This document shows, one piece after another, positions 24,793 through 32,698 of a stretch of 64,000 nucleotides of DNA. The notes beneath the pieces are model-generated. The model did no database searches. It was not told where the DNA came from and worked only from the letters and a program-made list of their open reading frames with translations. How positions within the stretch are numbered: the first letter of the stretch is position 1; every line of letters starts with the position of its first letter. The stretch spans positions 62,001-126,000 of the forward strand of contig JAIOIH010000031.1 in the NCBI GenBank assembly GCA_019912395.1, read 5' to 3'. The stretch is from Flavobacteriales bacterium. GTDB taxonomy: Bacteria > Bacteroidota > Bacteroidia > Flavobacteriales_F > PHOS-HE28. Position numbers and translations under genes: made by a program.

Positions 24793-25753
24793 ACAAATGA
24801 GCTTCACACGAACGATCTCGGTAGTCCGGCGGCACTGGCGCACCTTCATGGTGGTGGGCGTGCTGGCCGTGGTGCTCTCCGCCCTGTTCAGTGGTCCGCG
24901 CTTCATCAAGCCGCGATACCGGTCGCAAGCCGTGGTGTATCCGGTGAACCTGAACAGCTACTCCATTGAGACCCGGGCGGACCAGCTGCTCCAATTGCTG
25001 GAGAGCAACTCCATCCGCGACAGCATCATCGCCAAGTACCGGCTTGCGGAACACTACCGGATGGATACCACCTTCCGTGGCGATCGCAATGCGCTGTACA
25101 ACATGTACAAGGAGCGCGTCACCATCGAAAAGACCCTCTACGAAAGCGTCAATATCAAGGTGACAGACGAAGACCCGGTGATGGCCCGGGACATGGTGAT
25201 GGACATCCTGGACCAGACCAATCTTCTGGCCCGCCGGCTCCAACGCGCAAACTCCGGGGAATTGCTGACGATCATTCGGCAAGGCCTTGCCAGCACCCGC
25301 TACAGGATGGACAGCGTGGAGAACCGGTTGAACCAATTGCGCCAAGGCAGCGGCCTCCTCGACTACGGCACACAAACCAAGGAACTGACCAAGGGATACA
25401 TGAAGACGATCGCCGGCAACGGAAGCAAGGCCCAGAAAGAGGAGATCGCCGGCATGCTCCATGCACTGGAACAAAGCGGGGGCGAATTCCAGCGGCTGAC
25501 CCACATGAACTATATGCTGATCGACGAGTTCGGCAGGAAACAGGCCGAGGAGCGCCAGGCCCTGATGGACGTCTCCAAGGAGCTTACCTATACCAACATG
25601 GTCGTCTATCCGGAGGTGTCCGACAAGAAGGTCTACCCGGTCCGCTGGCTGATCGTGCTGGCATCCACGGCCATGGCCTTGTTGCTCTGCTACATCCTCA
25701 TCTTCCTTCGTGACCAACTACGCGGAGCGGGACCTGCCGCAGCGCGAGACTGA
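24785..25753 (+). CDS. Wzz-like polysaccharide chain-length/co-polymerase protein 2
   Basis: A 322-residue second Wzz-type protein, only distantly similar to the first. It has a membrane helix at about residues 22-38 (FMVVGVLAVVLSALFSG), a YRSQAVVYPVNLNSYS segment, a periplasmic helical region, and a C-terminal helix (LIVLASTAMALLLCYILIF). It begins inside the preceding gene and ends 3 bp before the polymerase-like gene, so all three are translated together. Two co-polymerases side by side suggest a heteromeric assembly or two chain-length classes; this is inference. Confidence 0.83.
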   Translation: MDEQMSFTRTISVVRRHWRTFMVVGVLAVVLSALFSGPRFIKPRYRSQAVVYPVNLNSYSIETRADQLLQLLESNSIRDSIIAKYRLAEHYRMDTTFRGDRNALYNMYKERVTIEKTLYESVNIKVTDEDPVMARDMVMDILDQTNLLARRLQRANSGELLTIIRQGLASTRYRMDSVENRLNQLRQGSGLLDYGTQTKELTKGYMKTIAGNGSKAQKEEIAGMLHALEQSGGEFQRLTHMNYMLIDEFGRKQAEERQALMDVSKELTYTNMVVYPEVSDKKVYPVRWLIVLASTAMALLLCYILIFLRDQLRGAGPAAARD

Positions 25754-25756
25754 CCC

Positions 25757-27202
25757 ATGGTACGAGCGCTCAAGAGCAATTGGATACCCGCCGTGTGCGT
25801 GGTGTTCGTGCTGTTGAACACCGTGCTCACCATCAAGGAGATCTATTGGCTGAACCTGCTCCCGGTGGTGCTGTTGACCGGCTGGGCGCTGGTGGTCGCC
25901 GCGGACAAGGTGCTGCTGTTCATCGTCTTCGCCACTCCCCTCTCGATCAACCTGGAGGAACTGGAGCTGGGCGGAATAGGCGTGGCCCTCCCCACGGAAC
26001 CCTTGATGGTGGCGCTGATGCTGCTGTTCCTCCTGAAGTTGACCTTGGAGGGAGGCGTCATCGACCCCAAGGTGTGGAGGCACCCGGTCACCATCGCCAT
26101 CATCGCACAACTGGTCTGGATGGCCATCTGCGTGATGCCCAGCAGCATGCCGGTGGTCTCCTTCAAGTTCCTCCTGGCCCGGCTGTGGTTCGTCAGTACC
26201 ATGTACTTCATGGCCACGCGGCTCTTCCGGGACCCGCGCAATATGCACCGGTTCTTCTGGGTGTTCCTCTCCGGTTTGTCCATTGTGGTGGCCTACACCT
26301 TGATCCAACATGCCCGCTATGATTTCGCCGAGGATCCCGCGCACTGGGTGATGTACCCGTTCTTCAAGGACCACACGGCATACGGGGCCATCATCGCGTT
26401 CTTCCTGCCGTTCGCGGTAACGGCCGTTGCCCTGCCCGGCTACTCCCGTACCCGTCGAGGCGTGGCGTTGTTCCTCCTCGTCCTGCTGACCACCGGCATC
26501 CTGTTCTCCTATACCCGTGCAGCATGGGTGGGGGTGGTGGGTGCCCTGGGGGTCTTCATCGTCATGCGCTTGCGCATCCCCGCCTGGGCCATCGGGCTGG
26601 TGGTGGTGGTCTCGGGCACGGTGGCCATGGCCAATCTGGACCGCATCACGATCGCGCTGGAGCACAACCGTACCGAGAGCAATGACGACCTGGCCAAGCA
26701 CGTGAGCTCCATCAGCAATATCCGCTCCGACGCCAGCAATCTCGAACGCATCAACCGCTGGAATTCCGCACTGCGGATGTTCGAGGAGAAGCCCGTTACC
26801 GGCTGGGGCCCGGGCACCTACATGTTCCAATACGCCCCGTTCCAAGCAGCGCGCGACCGAACGGTCATCAGCACCAACTTCGGCCTCAACGGCAATTCGC
26901 ACAGCGAGTACCTGGGCCCCTTGGCCGAACAAGGCCTCCCGGGGATGGTCCTGGTGCTGCTCGTGATCGGCACCATCACCTGGACCGCCTTGCGCCTGTG
27001 GTCAAAGCTGCCCGATGGCGTGGACCGGCGGCTTGTCGGGGCTGCCTTTCTGGGGCTGGTCACCTACTTCGTCCATGGCTTCCTGAACAATTACCTCGAT
27101 CTGGACAAGGCGAGCGTACCCTTCTGGGGCTTCGCCGCCATGATCGTGGTGCTGGACCTGAAGTACCGGGGGAAGGCAGCTGGAGCAGAGGTCATTGAAT
27201 AG
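25757..27202 (+). CDS. O-antigen ligase/polymerase-like membrane protein (Wzy/WaaL family)
   Basis: A 481-residue membrane protein with about 11-12 helices and one large periplasmic loop, the topology of Wzy polymerases and WaaL ligases. The loop (about residues 300-390) contains RINRWNSALRMFEEKPVTGW followed by GPGTYMFQYAPFQ and NSHSEYLGPLAEQGLPG; the His-Ser-Glu segment and the GWGPG motif are characteristic of the O-antigen ligase domain. Either polymerisation or ligation is possible, and the neighbouring Wzz genes favour polymerase. It is the last gene of the operon; the spacer after it carries two long hairpins. Confidence 0.86.
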   Translation: MVRALKSNWIPAVCVVFVLLNTVLTIKEIYWLNLLPVVLLTGWALVVAADKVLLFIVFATPLSINLEELELGGIGVALPTEPLMVALMLLFLLKLTLEGGVIDPKVWRHPVTIAIIAQLVWMAICVMPSSMPVVSFKFLLARLWFVSTMYFMATRLFRDPRNMHRFFWVFLSGLSIVVAYTLIQHARYDFAEDPAHWVMYPFFKDHTAYGAIIAFFLPFAVTAVALPGYSRTRRGVALFLLVLLTTGILFSYTRAAWVGVVGALGVFIVMRLRIPAWAIGLVVVVSGTVAMANLDRITIALEHNRTESNDDLAKHVSSISNIRSDASNLERINRWNSALRMFEEKPVTGWGPGTYMFQYAPFQAARDRTVISTNFGLNGNSHSEYLGPLAEQGLPGMVLVLLVIGTITWTALRLWSKLPDGVDRRLVGAAFLGLVTYFVHGFLNNYLDLDKASVPFWGFAAMIVVLDLKYRGKAAGAEVIE

Positions 27203-27236
27203 CTGTCAGTTGTCGGGGCGCGAGCTGCTGGCGCGC

Positions 27237-27312
27237 ATTGCCGACGCTCGCGTGCCGCGCGTGTCGGCAATGCCCTCTGTATGCGCTCGCGTGCCGCGAG
27301 CGCATACAGAGG
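27237..27312. repeat. Two adjacent hairpins with a shared CTCGCG core
   Basis: Hairpin 1: arms 27237-27252 and 27256-27271 (two mismatches). Hairpin 2: perfect 18-bp arms 27274-27291 and 27295-27312. Both have loop TGC and an inner CTCGCG half-stem, but different outer arms. They lie between convergent genes and have no T-run. A third member is at 31145-31183. Confidence 0.85.
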
Positions 27313-27327
27313 ACCCCGAGACACTCC

Positions 27328-27355
27328 TGACAACTGGCAACGGACAACTGTCCCC
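27328..27355. repeat. Heptad tract (TGACAAC type), site 1
   Basis: TGACAAC, TGGCAAC, GGACAAC, TGTCCCC in four successive 7-bp units, ending at the stop codon of the phosphatase gene. Similar tracts lie at 31223-31243 and 51247-51274. Confidence 0.7.
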
Positions 27356-28582
27356 TCAGAGAAACCGACAGGTGAGCAAGGCGATATCGTCCAAGTAGGG
27401 CAGGCCGCTGCGGTGGTTCTCAAAAGTGGCGATGAGCGCATCGTTGATGGCCTGCGGGCCGGCGCCCGAGAGCAGTTCCAAGGTCTTCCGCACCGGCTGC
27501 GTCTCGAACGCGGTACCTTGGGCATCCTCCTGTTCCACCAGGCCATCGGTATAGCAGAGCAGGACGCTGTTCCTCACCTCCGATCGCCCCACCTGCACGA
27601 AGGGGAGCTCCGGAAGCATGCCCAGGGCGATGGCCCCGTCATTGAGCTCCTCCACCTTTCCGCCCCGCTTGGCCAACATGGGCGGGTTATGTCCCGCGTT
27701 CACGTACTCCATGGTGCCCTCGGCCAGGTTCACCCGGCCGATGAACAAGGTGATGAAACGCTCGCCCCGTGCACGCTCGAGCACGTTGGCGTTCAGCTCC
27801 CGCACCAGGCGGTCCAAGGGTCCCCTTTCCCGCTGGACCGAGGCCCGCAGCGTGGCTTGGAAGTTGGACATCAACAGCGCCGCCGCGATCCCCTTGCCGC
27901 TTACGTCCGCCACGCAGAGCACCAGTTCGTCGGGACCCGTGCGGATCACGTCATAGTAATCGCCGCCCACCTGGCGGTGCGGCTGGTACCAAGCGGCGGC
28001 CTGGACGCGCTCATCGTTCGGCAGGTCCTTCGGCACCAGCATCATCTGCATGTCCGCGGCCAGTTCCAGCTCCCGCCGATCGCGCTCCTGGGCCAAGGCC
28101 CGTACGGCGAACCGCTTGTTCTCCAACGCCACCGCGATCAGGTTCGTGAGGGTCTGGAAAAAGTTGAGGTGCTTCACCGTGGGGCTCATGCGGTGCTCAT
28201 CATCATCGAGGTCGCCGATGAGCAGCAGGGCCAGGGCACGCTCCTCATGGAACACGGGAATGGCGATATCAAAGCGCCCCAGCCCTTGGCCATCCTCCGA
28301 GCCCACGAACTGGATGTCGCGGCAGTTCTCCATCAAGGCCTCCACGTCCGGCACTTCATCCACACCCCCGTCGTTGAGGGCCTGCACGCATTCCCACTTC
28401 TCCACTTTTTCGAAATACATCAGGCGCGTCACCCCCAGTTCATCGTGCATGATCCCGGCATACAACTTCAGCAGCTCGGCCTTTTCCTCGTTGTTGTTGA
28501 TCGCCTTGGTGATGTCCAACAGCGCCCGCAATTGGAACTCCTTCAAGTTCAATCGCTCCGTCAATCGCTTCAACCGGGGCAT
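27356..28582 (-). CDS. SpoIIE/RsbU-type serine phosphatase with sensor domain
   Basis: A 408-residue PP2C-like phosphatase of the SpoIIE/RsbU class. The N-terminal ~190 residues look like a GAF-type sensor fold. The catalytic part starts at ERDRRELELAADMQMMLVPK, the usual linker helix, and has QVGGDYYDVI, ADVSGKGIAAALLMSNFQA and LLCYTDGLVEQEDA with the metal-binding Asp residues. Enzymes of this class dephosphorylate anti-sigma-factor antagonists. ATG at 28582 was chosen because longer starts run into lpxD-like coding sequence; this leaves 4 bp to the upstream gene, so the two are co-transcribed. Confidence 0.9.
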   Translation of the reverse strand: MPRLKRLTERLNLKEFQLRALLDITKAINNNEEKAELLKLYAGIMHDELGVTRLMYFEKVEKWECVQALNDGGVDEVPDVEALMENCRDIQFVGSEDGQGLGRFDIAIPVFHEERALALLLIGDLDDDEHRMSPTVKHLNFFQTLTNLIAVALENKRFAVRALAQERDRRELELAADMQMMLVPKDLPNDERVQAAAWYQPHRQVGGDYYDVIRTGPDELVLCVADVSGKGIAAALLMSNFQATLRASVQRERGPLDRLVRELNANVLERARGERFITLFIGRVNLAEGTMEYVNAGHNPPMLAKRGGKVEELNDGAIALGMLPELPFVQVGRSEVRNSVLLCYTDGLVEQEDAQGTAFETQPVRKTLELLSGAGPQAINDALIATFENHRSGLPYLDDIALLTCRFL

Positions 28583-28586
28583 GCGC

Positions 28587-29513
28587 TCAACCTTTCCAGT
28601 TCTTGACCAGTTCCGGCAATCGGCCGAGGCTGGCCACCTCCCGCATCTTCTGTTTCCATTCGCCGGCAGGGGAACCGAAGTAGGTCTTCCCTCCTTCCAG
28701 GTCACCGATGAGCCCGCTTTGGCCCAGCACCGTGGCACCATCGCCGATGGTGAGCTTGCTGGGCACGCCCACTTGGCCCCAGAGCGTGACGTTATCGCCG
28801 ATGACGCAAGCTCCCGATATGCCCACTTGGGCAGCGATCAGGCAGTGCTTGCCGATCAGGGTGTCGTGGCCGATCTGCACGTGGTTGTCGATCTTCGTTC
28901 CCGCCCCGATGCGCGTATCGGCACTTACCCCGCGATCGATGCTGGTGAGCGCACCGATCTCCACATCATCCTCGATCACGGTGGATCCCGCGGTCACCAT
29001 CTTCTCATAGCCGCCCGTGCGCTTCTTGTAGTAGAAGCCGTCCCCCCCGAGCACGGCGTTGGCATGCACGATCACCCGGTCGCCAATGGTGGTGTTCGGA
29101 TAGATCACCACCCCGGGCATGATGGTGCATCCGTTGCCAATGTTGACATTGGTGCCGATGACGACCGAAGGATGCACCACGGTGTCCTCCCCGATGGCCG
29201 GCAGTTCCGAGGTCCATGCGAACGGGGTCATGAACCGGCGGACCAAGGTGTTGTAATCCGCGCAGGGATCGTTGCTGACGAGGATGGCCTTTCCCTCGGG
29301 GATCTCCACGTCCGCCTTGTCGATCAGGATGGTGGTGGCCGCGCTGTGGAGCGCCTTGGCGTAGTACTTGGGGTGGTCCACGAACACCAGGTCGCCGGGG
29401 CGCACACGGTTGATCTCGTTGATGCCGGTAACAAGCCGCTGGACATGGCCCAAGGCCTTGGCCTCAATGATCGCCGCCAAGCTGGCGGCCGTCTGTGGTT
29501 CCTTCAACTCCAT
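28587..29513 (-). CDS. LpxD-like UDP-3-O-acylglucosamine N-acyltransferase paralogue
   Basis: A 308-residue left-handed beta-helix acyltransferase of the LpxD type. An N-terminal domain with [18 protein letters not shown] and [18 protein letters not shown] resembles the LpxD uridine-binding domain. From residue ~110 the hexapeptide repeats run ([20 protein letters not shown] and onward), including [11 protein letters not shown], which carries the catalytic-type His, and ending [15 protein letters not shown]. It is shorter than the other LpxD in the window (34149-35240) and lies outside the lipid A operon, next to a phosphatase gene. It may act on a different acyl acceptor. Confidence 0.85.
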   Translation of the reverse strand: MELKEPQTAASLAAIIEAKALGHVQRLVTGINEINRVRPGDLVFVDHPKYYAKALHSAATTILIDKADVEIPEGKAILVSNDPCADYNTLVRRFMTPFAWTSELPAIGEDTVVHPSVVIGTNVNIGNGCTIMPGVVIYPNTTIGDRVIVHANAVLGGDGFYYKKRTGGYEKMVTAGSTVIEDDVEIGALTSIDRGVSADTRIGAGTKIDNHVQIGHDTLIGKHCLIAAQVGISGACVIGDNVTLWGQVGVPSKLTIGDGATVLGQSGLIGDLEGGKTYFGSPAGEWKQKMREVASLGRLPELVKNWKG

Positions 29514-29697
29514 GCTCTAGTGGTGGGGCCGGGCAAAGCGAATGAGCTGCCGCCTAGGACAAAGGTAGCCGGGAGCACCAAAGGGGATGCCGAGCGGTTT
29601 TGAACCACGGACCGTGCTTCCTCAGAAAGACGAGCGCCGCCCTTCGACCCGCTCAGGGCAGATCAGGCGCGAGCCGATCGAGCACCGTGGGTACCGA
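29514..29697. other. Spacer with short palindromic repeat words
   Basis: No gene. It contains GAACCACGGACCGTGCTTC (29603-29621), also present at 12644, and a CCCT-TCGACCCGCT-CAGGG hairpin (29640-29658), a sequence of a kind common between genes in many bacteria. Confidence 0.45.
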
Positions 29698-30261
29698 TCA
29701 CTTCTTCACCCGGTCCATGTAGGCTCCGGACTCGGTGTCGATCCGTACCACGGTCCCGATCTCCACGAAGGAAGGGACCTGCACTTCCTGGCCTGTCTCC
29801 AACGTGGCGGCCTTCATCACCTTGTTGCTGGTATCGCCCTTCACGGCGGTCTCGGTGTAGGTCACCTCCAGTTCCACCACCTTGGGCGGCCGGGCCATGA
29901 TGGGCACATCGCTCTCGAAGCCCACCTGCATCATCATCTCTTCCTTCATCAGGCCCATGGCATCGCCAAAGAGCGCTACGGGCACGTGGATCTGCTCATA
30001 GGAAGAGGGATCCATGCAGACCAGGAACTCCCCTTCGCGGTAGAGGTACTGCATATCGCGGACCTCCACGCGGAGCAGCTCCATGTTCTCACCGCTGCGG
30101 AAGCGATGCTCGTTGAGCTTCCCGGTGCGCAGGTTGCGCATTTTCGCCTGGTAGAAGGCGCGCAAGTTCCCCGGCGTGCGGTGCTGCCATTCCATGATCT
30201 GGCAGATGTCGTCGTTGAAGCGGATGTAGGAGCCGATGCTGATGTCGCCGGTGTTGGCCAT
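29698..30261 (-). CDS. efp: Translation elongation factor P
   Basis: A 187-residue EF-P that enters the ribosomal E site and helps peptide-bond formation at polyproline stretches. Three domains are recognisable: KOW-like N-terminal (MANTGDISIGSYIRFNDD), the middle OB domain (LLRVEVRDMQYLYREGEF), and a C-terminal OB domain with KVVELEVTYTETAVKGDTS and the terminal DTESGAYMDRVKK signature. The tip loop reads HRTPGNLRAF, so the position usually held by a modified Lys or Arg is Asn32. No modification gene (epmA/B, earP, ymfI type) is nearby. ATG at 30261 is supported by the start of homology. Confidence 0.93.
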   Translation of the reverse strand: MANTGDISIGSYIRFNDDICQIMEWQHRTPGNLRAFYQAKMRNLRTGKLNEHRFRSGENMELLRVEVRDMQYLYREGEFLVCMDPSSYEQIHVPVALFGDAMGLMKEEMMMQVGFESDVPIMARPPKVVELEVTYTETAVKGDTSNKVMKAATLETGQEVQVPSFVEIGTVVRIDTESGAYMDRVKK

Positions 30262-30352
30262 GGGAAGGAAAATTGGGGCGCGAAGGTAGGGTTTGCGGGG
30301 AATGCGGTACAGAACTCCTTCATGCATCGCAGATATCGCGTAGAGTGGGCCT

Positions 30353-30394
30353 GATCGGACGATCAGAACATCAGATGATCAGATGATGGAATGC
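30353..30394. repeat. GATCAGA-type intergenic repeat, copy 2
   Basis: GATCGGA, GATCAGA, then two tandem ATCAGATG units ending in GGAATGCC. Same word order as 3197-3243. The rest of the 198-bp spacer between the efp and reductase starts holds nothing recognisable. Confidence 0.5.
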
Positions 30395-30459
30395 CTTTGA
30401 GGCGACTGACCGGTCCTGGAAATCACCAGGACTGTCTGTGCGATGCGCATCTTTGAGCC

Positions 30460-31017
30460 ATGCTGAAATTAAAGATCATCCTCGCCAGCACGCGCCAAGG
30501 ACGTAAGGGCCCCGCAGTGGCCCAATGGATCGTGGAGGCCGCAAAGGCGCACGGTGCATTTGATGTGGAATTGCTGGATCTCGCGGAGGTCAACCTGCCC
30601 TTCATGGACGAGCCCAACCACCCCCGGCTGAAGCAGTACACGCACGCCCACACCAAGGCGTGGAGCGCTACGATCGAGAGCGCCGATGCCTTCATCTTCG
30701 TGATGCCTGAGTACAATTTTGGCTATACCGCTCCCTTGAAGAATGCCTTGGATTTCGTTTTCCAGGAATGGAGGAATAAGCCCGTTGGGTTAGTGAGTTA
30801 CGGAGGAGTGAGCGGCGGCTTGCGGGCCACGCAGTTGTTGAAGCCGGTGCTTACAGCCGTTCAACTGACGGTTGCGGGTGAGGTCCCTATCCCCTTCTTC
30901 GCCAATTTCATCGGGGAGGACGGGGTCTTCACTCCGAATGAGATACTGACGAAGGCTGCCACGGGAATGTTCGGCGGGATCGAGCGGTGGGCAAAGGTGT
31001 TGGAGCCGTTGCGGTAG
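30460..31017 (+). CDS. NADPH-dependent FMN reductase
   Basis: A 185-residue flavodoxin-fold NAD(P)H:FMN oxidoreductase. The FMN phosphate loop is STRQGRKGPAVAQWI and the flavin-ring region is FVMPEYNFGYTAPLKNALDF, with SYGGVSGGLRA further on; these match the YieF/SsuE-like family. It would supply reduced flavin or detoxify quinones in the cytoplasm. Length is typical. The gene is alone, divergent from efp and convergent with the lipid A operon. Confidence 0.92.
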   Translation: MLKLKIILASTRQGRKGPAVAQWIVEAAKAHGAFDVELLDLAEVNLPFMDEPNHPRLKQYTHAHTKAWSATIESADAFIFVMPEYNFGYTAPLKNALDFVFQEWRNKPVGLVSYGGVSGGLRATQLLKPVLTAVQLTVAGEVPIPFFANFIGEDGVFTPNEILTKAATGMFGGIERWAKVLEPLR

Positions 31018-31083
31018 GGCGCTGGTCGCGCCGGGGGCGCAACAGTTCAATGGGCTCAGGGAAGCCAAGCGTTGACCTCGAAT

Positions 31084-31103
31084 GGTCCGATACGTATCGG
31101 ACC
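31084..31103. repeat. Perfect 20-bp palindrome
   Basis: GGTCCGATACGTATCGGACC has no loop. It is directly followed by CGCGCTGCAAGCGCGGACC, which pairs in part with its first arm. No gene lies here. It could be a protein-binding site or a relic of a repeat; the CGCGCTGCAAGCG segment recurs at 13447. Confidence 0.8.
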
Positions 31104-31144
31104 GCGCTGCAAGCGCGGACCAGTGGTGCAATGCAATTGACGGG

Positions 31145-31183
31145 GCCTTGCTGACACTCGCGACACGCGAGCGTCAGCAAGGC
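31145..31183. repeat. Hairpin of the CTCGCG-core family, third member
   Basis: Arms 31145-31162 and 31166-31183, 18 bp with one mismatch, loop ACA, inner half-stem CTCGCG. Like the pair at 27237-27312, it sits between convergent genes. No T-run. Confidence 0.85.
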
Positions 31184-31222
31184 GAGGGACAAGCCAAAAC
31201 ACACGGAACGACGAGTCCGACC

Positions 31223-31243
31223 TGACAACGGACAACGGACATC
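31223..31243. repeat. Heptad tract (TGACAAC type), site 2
   Basis: TGACAAC, GGACAAC, GGACATC, ending 7 bp before the stop codon of the ABC ATPase gene. Confidence 0.65.
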
Positions 31244-31250
31244 TACTATT

Positions 31251-31919
31251 TCACTTCCACCTTCCGATCTCCACCGACGCCGTACATGCAAAGGTCTCCT
31301 CCGCTTGGCGGTTGCTGGCCACCAGTAGGGTACGCTGGTCCAGATGGTCCATGAGCAGGCTGCGGAACCAGGTGATGCCTTCGGCATCGAGGTTGGTGGC
31401 CGGCTCGTCCAGGAGCAGTAGCGGGGTGTCGCTGAGGATCGCCAATGCCAGTTTCAGCCGCTGCTTCATGCCGCTGCTGAAGTTGCTCACGGGTTTTGCC
31501 ATGTGCGGCTCCAGGTAGGCTGCCTCGGCCACGTCCGGCACGGCGATGCCCGGCCGGAAGGGCTTGAACCGGGCGTGCATGGCCAAGGTCTCTTCCAGGG
31601 AAAGATCGTCGTAGAGATCGAGGTAGGGCGCGGCGATGCTGACCAGGCGGTACACGTCCTCCTGATCGATCCTTCGGCCTGCCCGTGCATGTTCCACGGT
31701 TCCCCGGGTGGGTACGTAGGCCCCGGCCACCACTTGGAGCAAGGTGCTTTTGCCACTTCCGTTGGGACCGAGCACGGCGGTGCGGCTGCCGGCCTCGAAC
31801 AGATGGTCCACCCCGGTGAAGACCTGCTCCCGGGAGAATTGCTTGGCCACGTTGGTCAGTGTGACGCGCAGGCCAGCTCCGGGCGATGAAAGGGGGTCCG
31901 GCATTCCGGGCAGGGTCAC
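31251..31919 (-). CDS. ABC transporter ATP-binding protein
   Basis: A 222-residue ABC ATPase. Walker A is LGPNGSGKSTLL, the signature is NFSSGMKQRLKLALA, Walker B is LLLLDEPATNLD, and the H-loop region is reduced (LLVASNRQAEETFA, with Asn where His is usual). It lacks a membrane domain and no permease gene is adjacent. It overlaps lpxA by 4 bp as the last gene of the lipid A operon, so a role in lipid or polysaccharide export is possible but unproven. The altered switch residue may mean slow ATP turnover. Confidence 0.88.
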   Translation of the reverse strand: MTLPGMPDPLSSPGAGLRVTLTNVAKQFSREQVFTGVDHLFEAGSRTAVLGPNGSGKSTLLQVVAGAYVPTRGTVEHARAGRRIDQEDVYRLVSIAAPYLDLYDDLSLEETLAMHARFKPFRPGIAVPDVAEAAYLEPHMAKPVSNFSSGMKQRLKLALAILSDTPLLLLDEPATNLDAEGITWFRSLLMDHLDQRTLLVASNRQAEETFACTASVEIGRWK

Positions 31920-32698
31920 TCGGTAAGTCCCCGCATGATCCCTTTCGGGCTGTTGCGGATGAAATCCACGATCAGCGCACGCTCCGGCGAGTCCTTGAAC
32001 TGCTGCTCCACGTTCTGCACGGCGCGTTCCAGGTTGGTGTTGCGCACGAAGATCTCGCGGTAGATGTCCTCGATGCGTGTCACGGCATCATCCGCAAAGC
32101 CCCGGCGGCGCAGGCCCACCACGTTCACGCCCACGAAGCTCAACGGCTCGCGTGCGGCCTTGACGTAAGGGGGTATGTTCTTGCGCACCAGCGAGGCACC
32201 CGCGATGAAACTGTGCGCACCGATCTGGATGAACTGCTGCACGGCCACGTTCCCTTCCAGGATGGCCCAGTCGTCGATGGTGACATGCCCCGCGAGGTTC
32301 ACGCTGTTGGCGATCACCACGTTATCGCCCACCAGGCAATCGTGCGCCAAGTGGACGTATGCCATCAGCAGGCTGTTGCTGCCAACGGCGGTGCGATGGC
32401 GGTCCGAGGTGCCCCGATTGATGGTGACGCATTCGCGGATGGTGGTGTGGTCGCCCACCTCCGCGGTGGTCTTCTCCCCGGCGAACTTCAGGTCCTGTGG
32501 AATGGCGCTGACCACCGCTCCGGGGAAGATGCGGCAGTGCTTGCCGATCCGGGCACCGTCCATGATGGTGGTATTGGGACCGATCCACGTGCCGTCGCCG
32601 ATGGTGACATCGGCCGCAATGAAAGTGAACGGTTCGATCACCACATCCTTCCCGATCCGGGCATCCGGGTGTACGGAGGCCAGCTTGGAAATGCTCAT
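31916..32698 (-). CDS. lpxA: UDP-N-acetylglucosamine O-acyltransferase
   Basis: A 260-residue LpxA, which adds the first 3-hydroxyacyl chain to UDP-GlcNAc in lipid A synthesis. It has the left-handed beta-helix from about residue 10 to 190 (IGDGTWIGPNTTIMDGARIG and onward), the TTIRECVTINRGT segment and the catalytic His in YVHLAHDCLVG. The C-terminal helical part is normal. Both ends overlap the neighbours by 4 bp. The long N-terminal read-through frame (to 33766) covers lpxC/fabZ out of frame and is not real; the ATG at 32698 matches the usual LpxA start. Confidence 0.97.
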   Translation of the reverse strand: MSISKLASVHPDARIGKDVVIEPFTFIAADVTIGDGTWIGPNTTIMDGARIGKHCRIFPGAVVSAIPQDLKFAGEKTTAEVGDHTTIRECVTINRGTSDRHRTAVGSNSLLMAYVHLAHDCLVGDNVVIANSVNLAGHVTIDDWAILEGNVAVQQFIQIGAHSFIAGASLVRKNIPPYVKAAREPLSFVGVNVVGLRRRGFADDAVTRIEDIYREIFVRNTNLERAVQNVEQQFKDSPERALIVDFIRNSPKGIMRGLTE

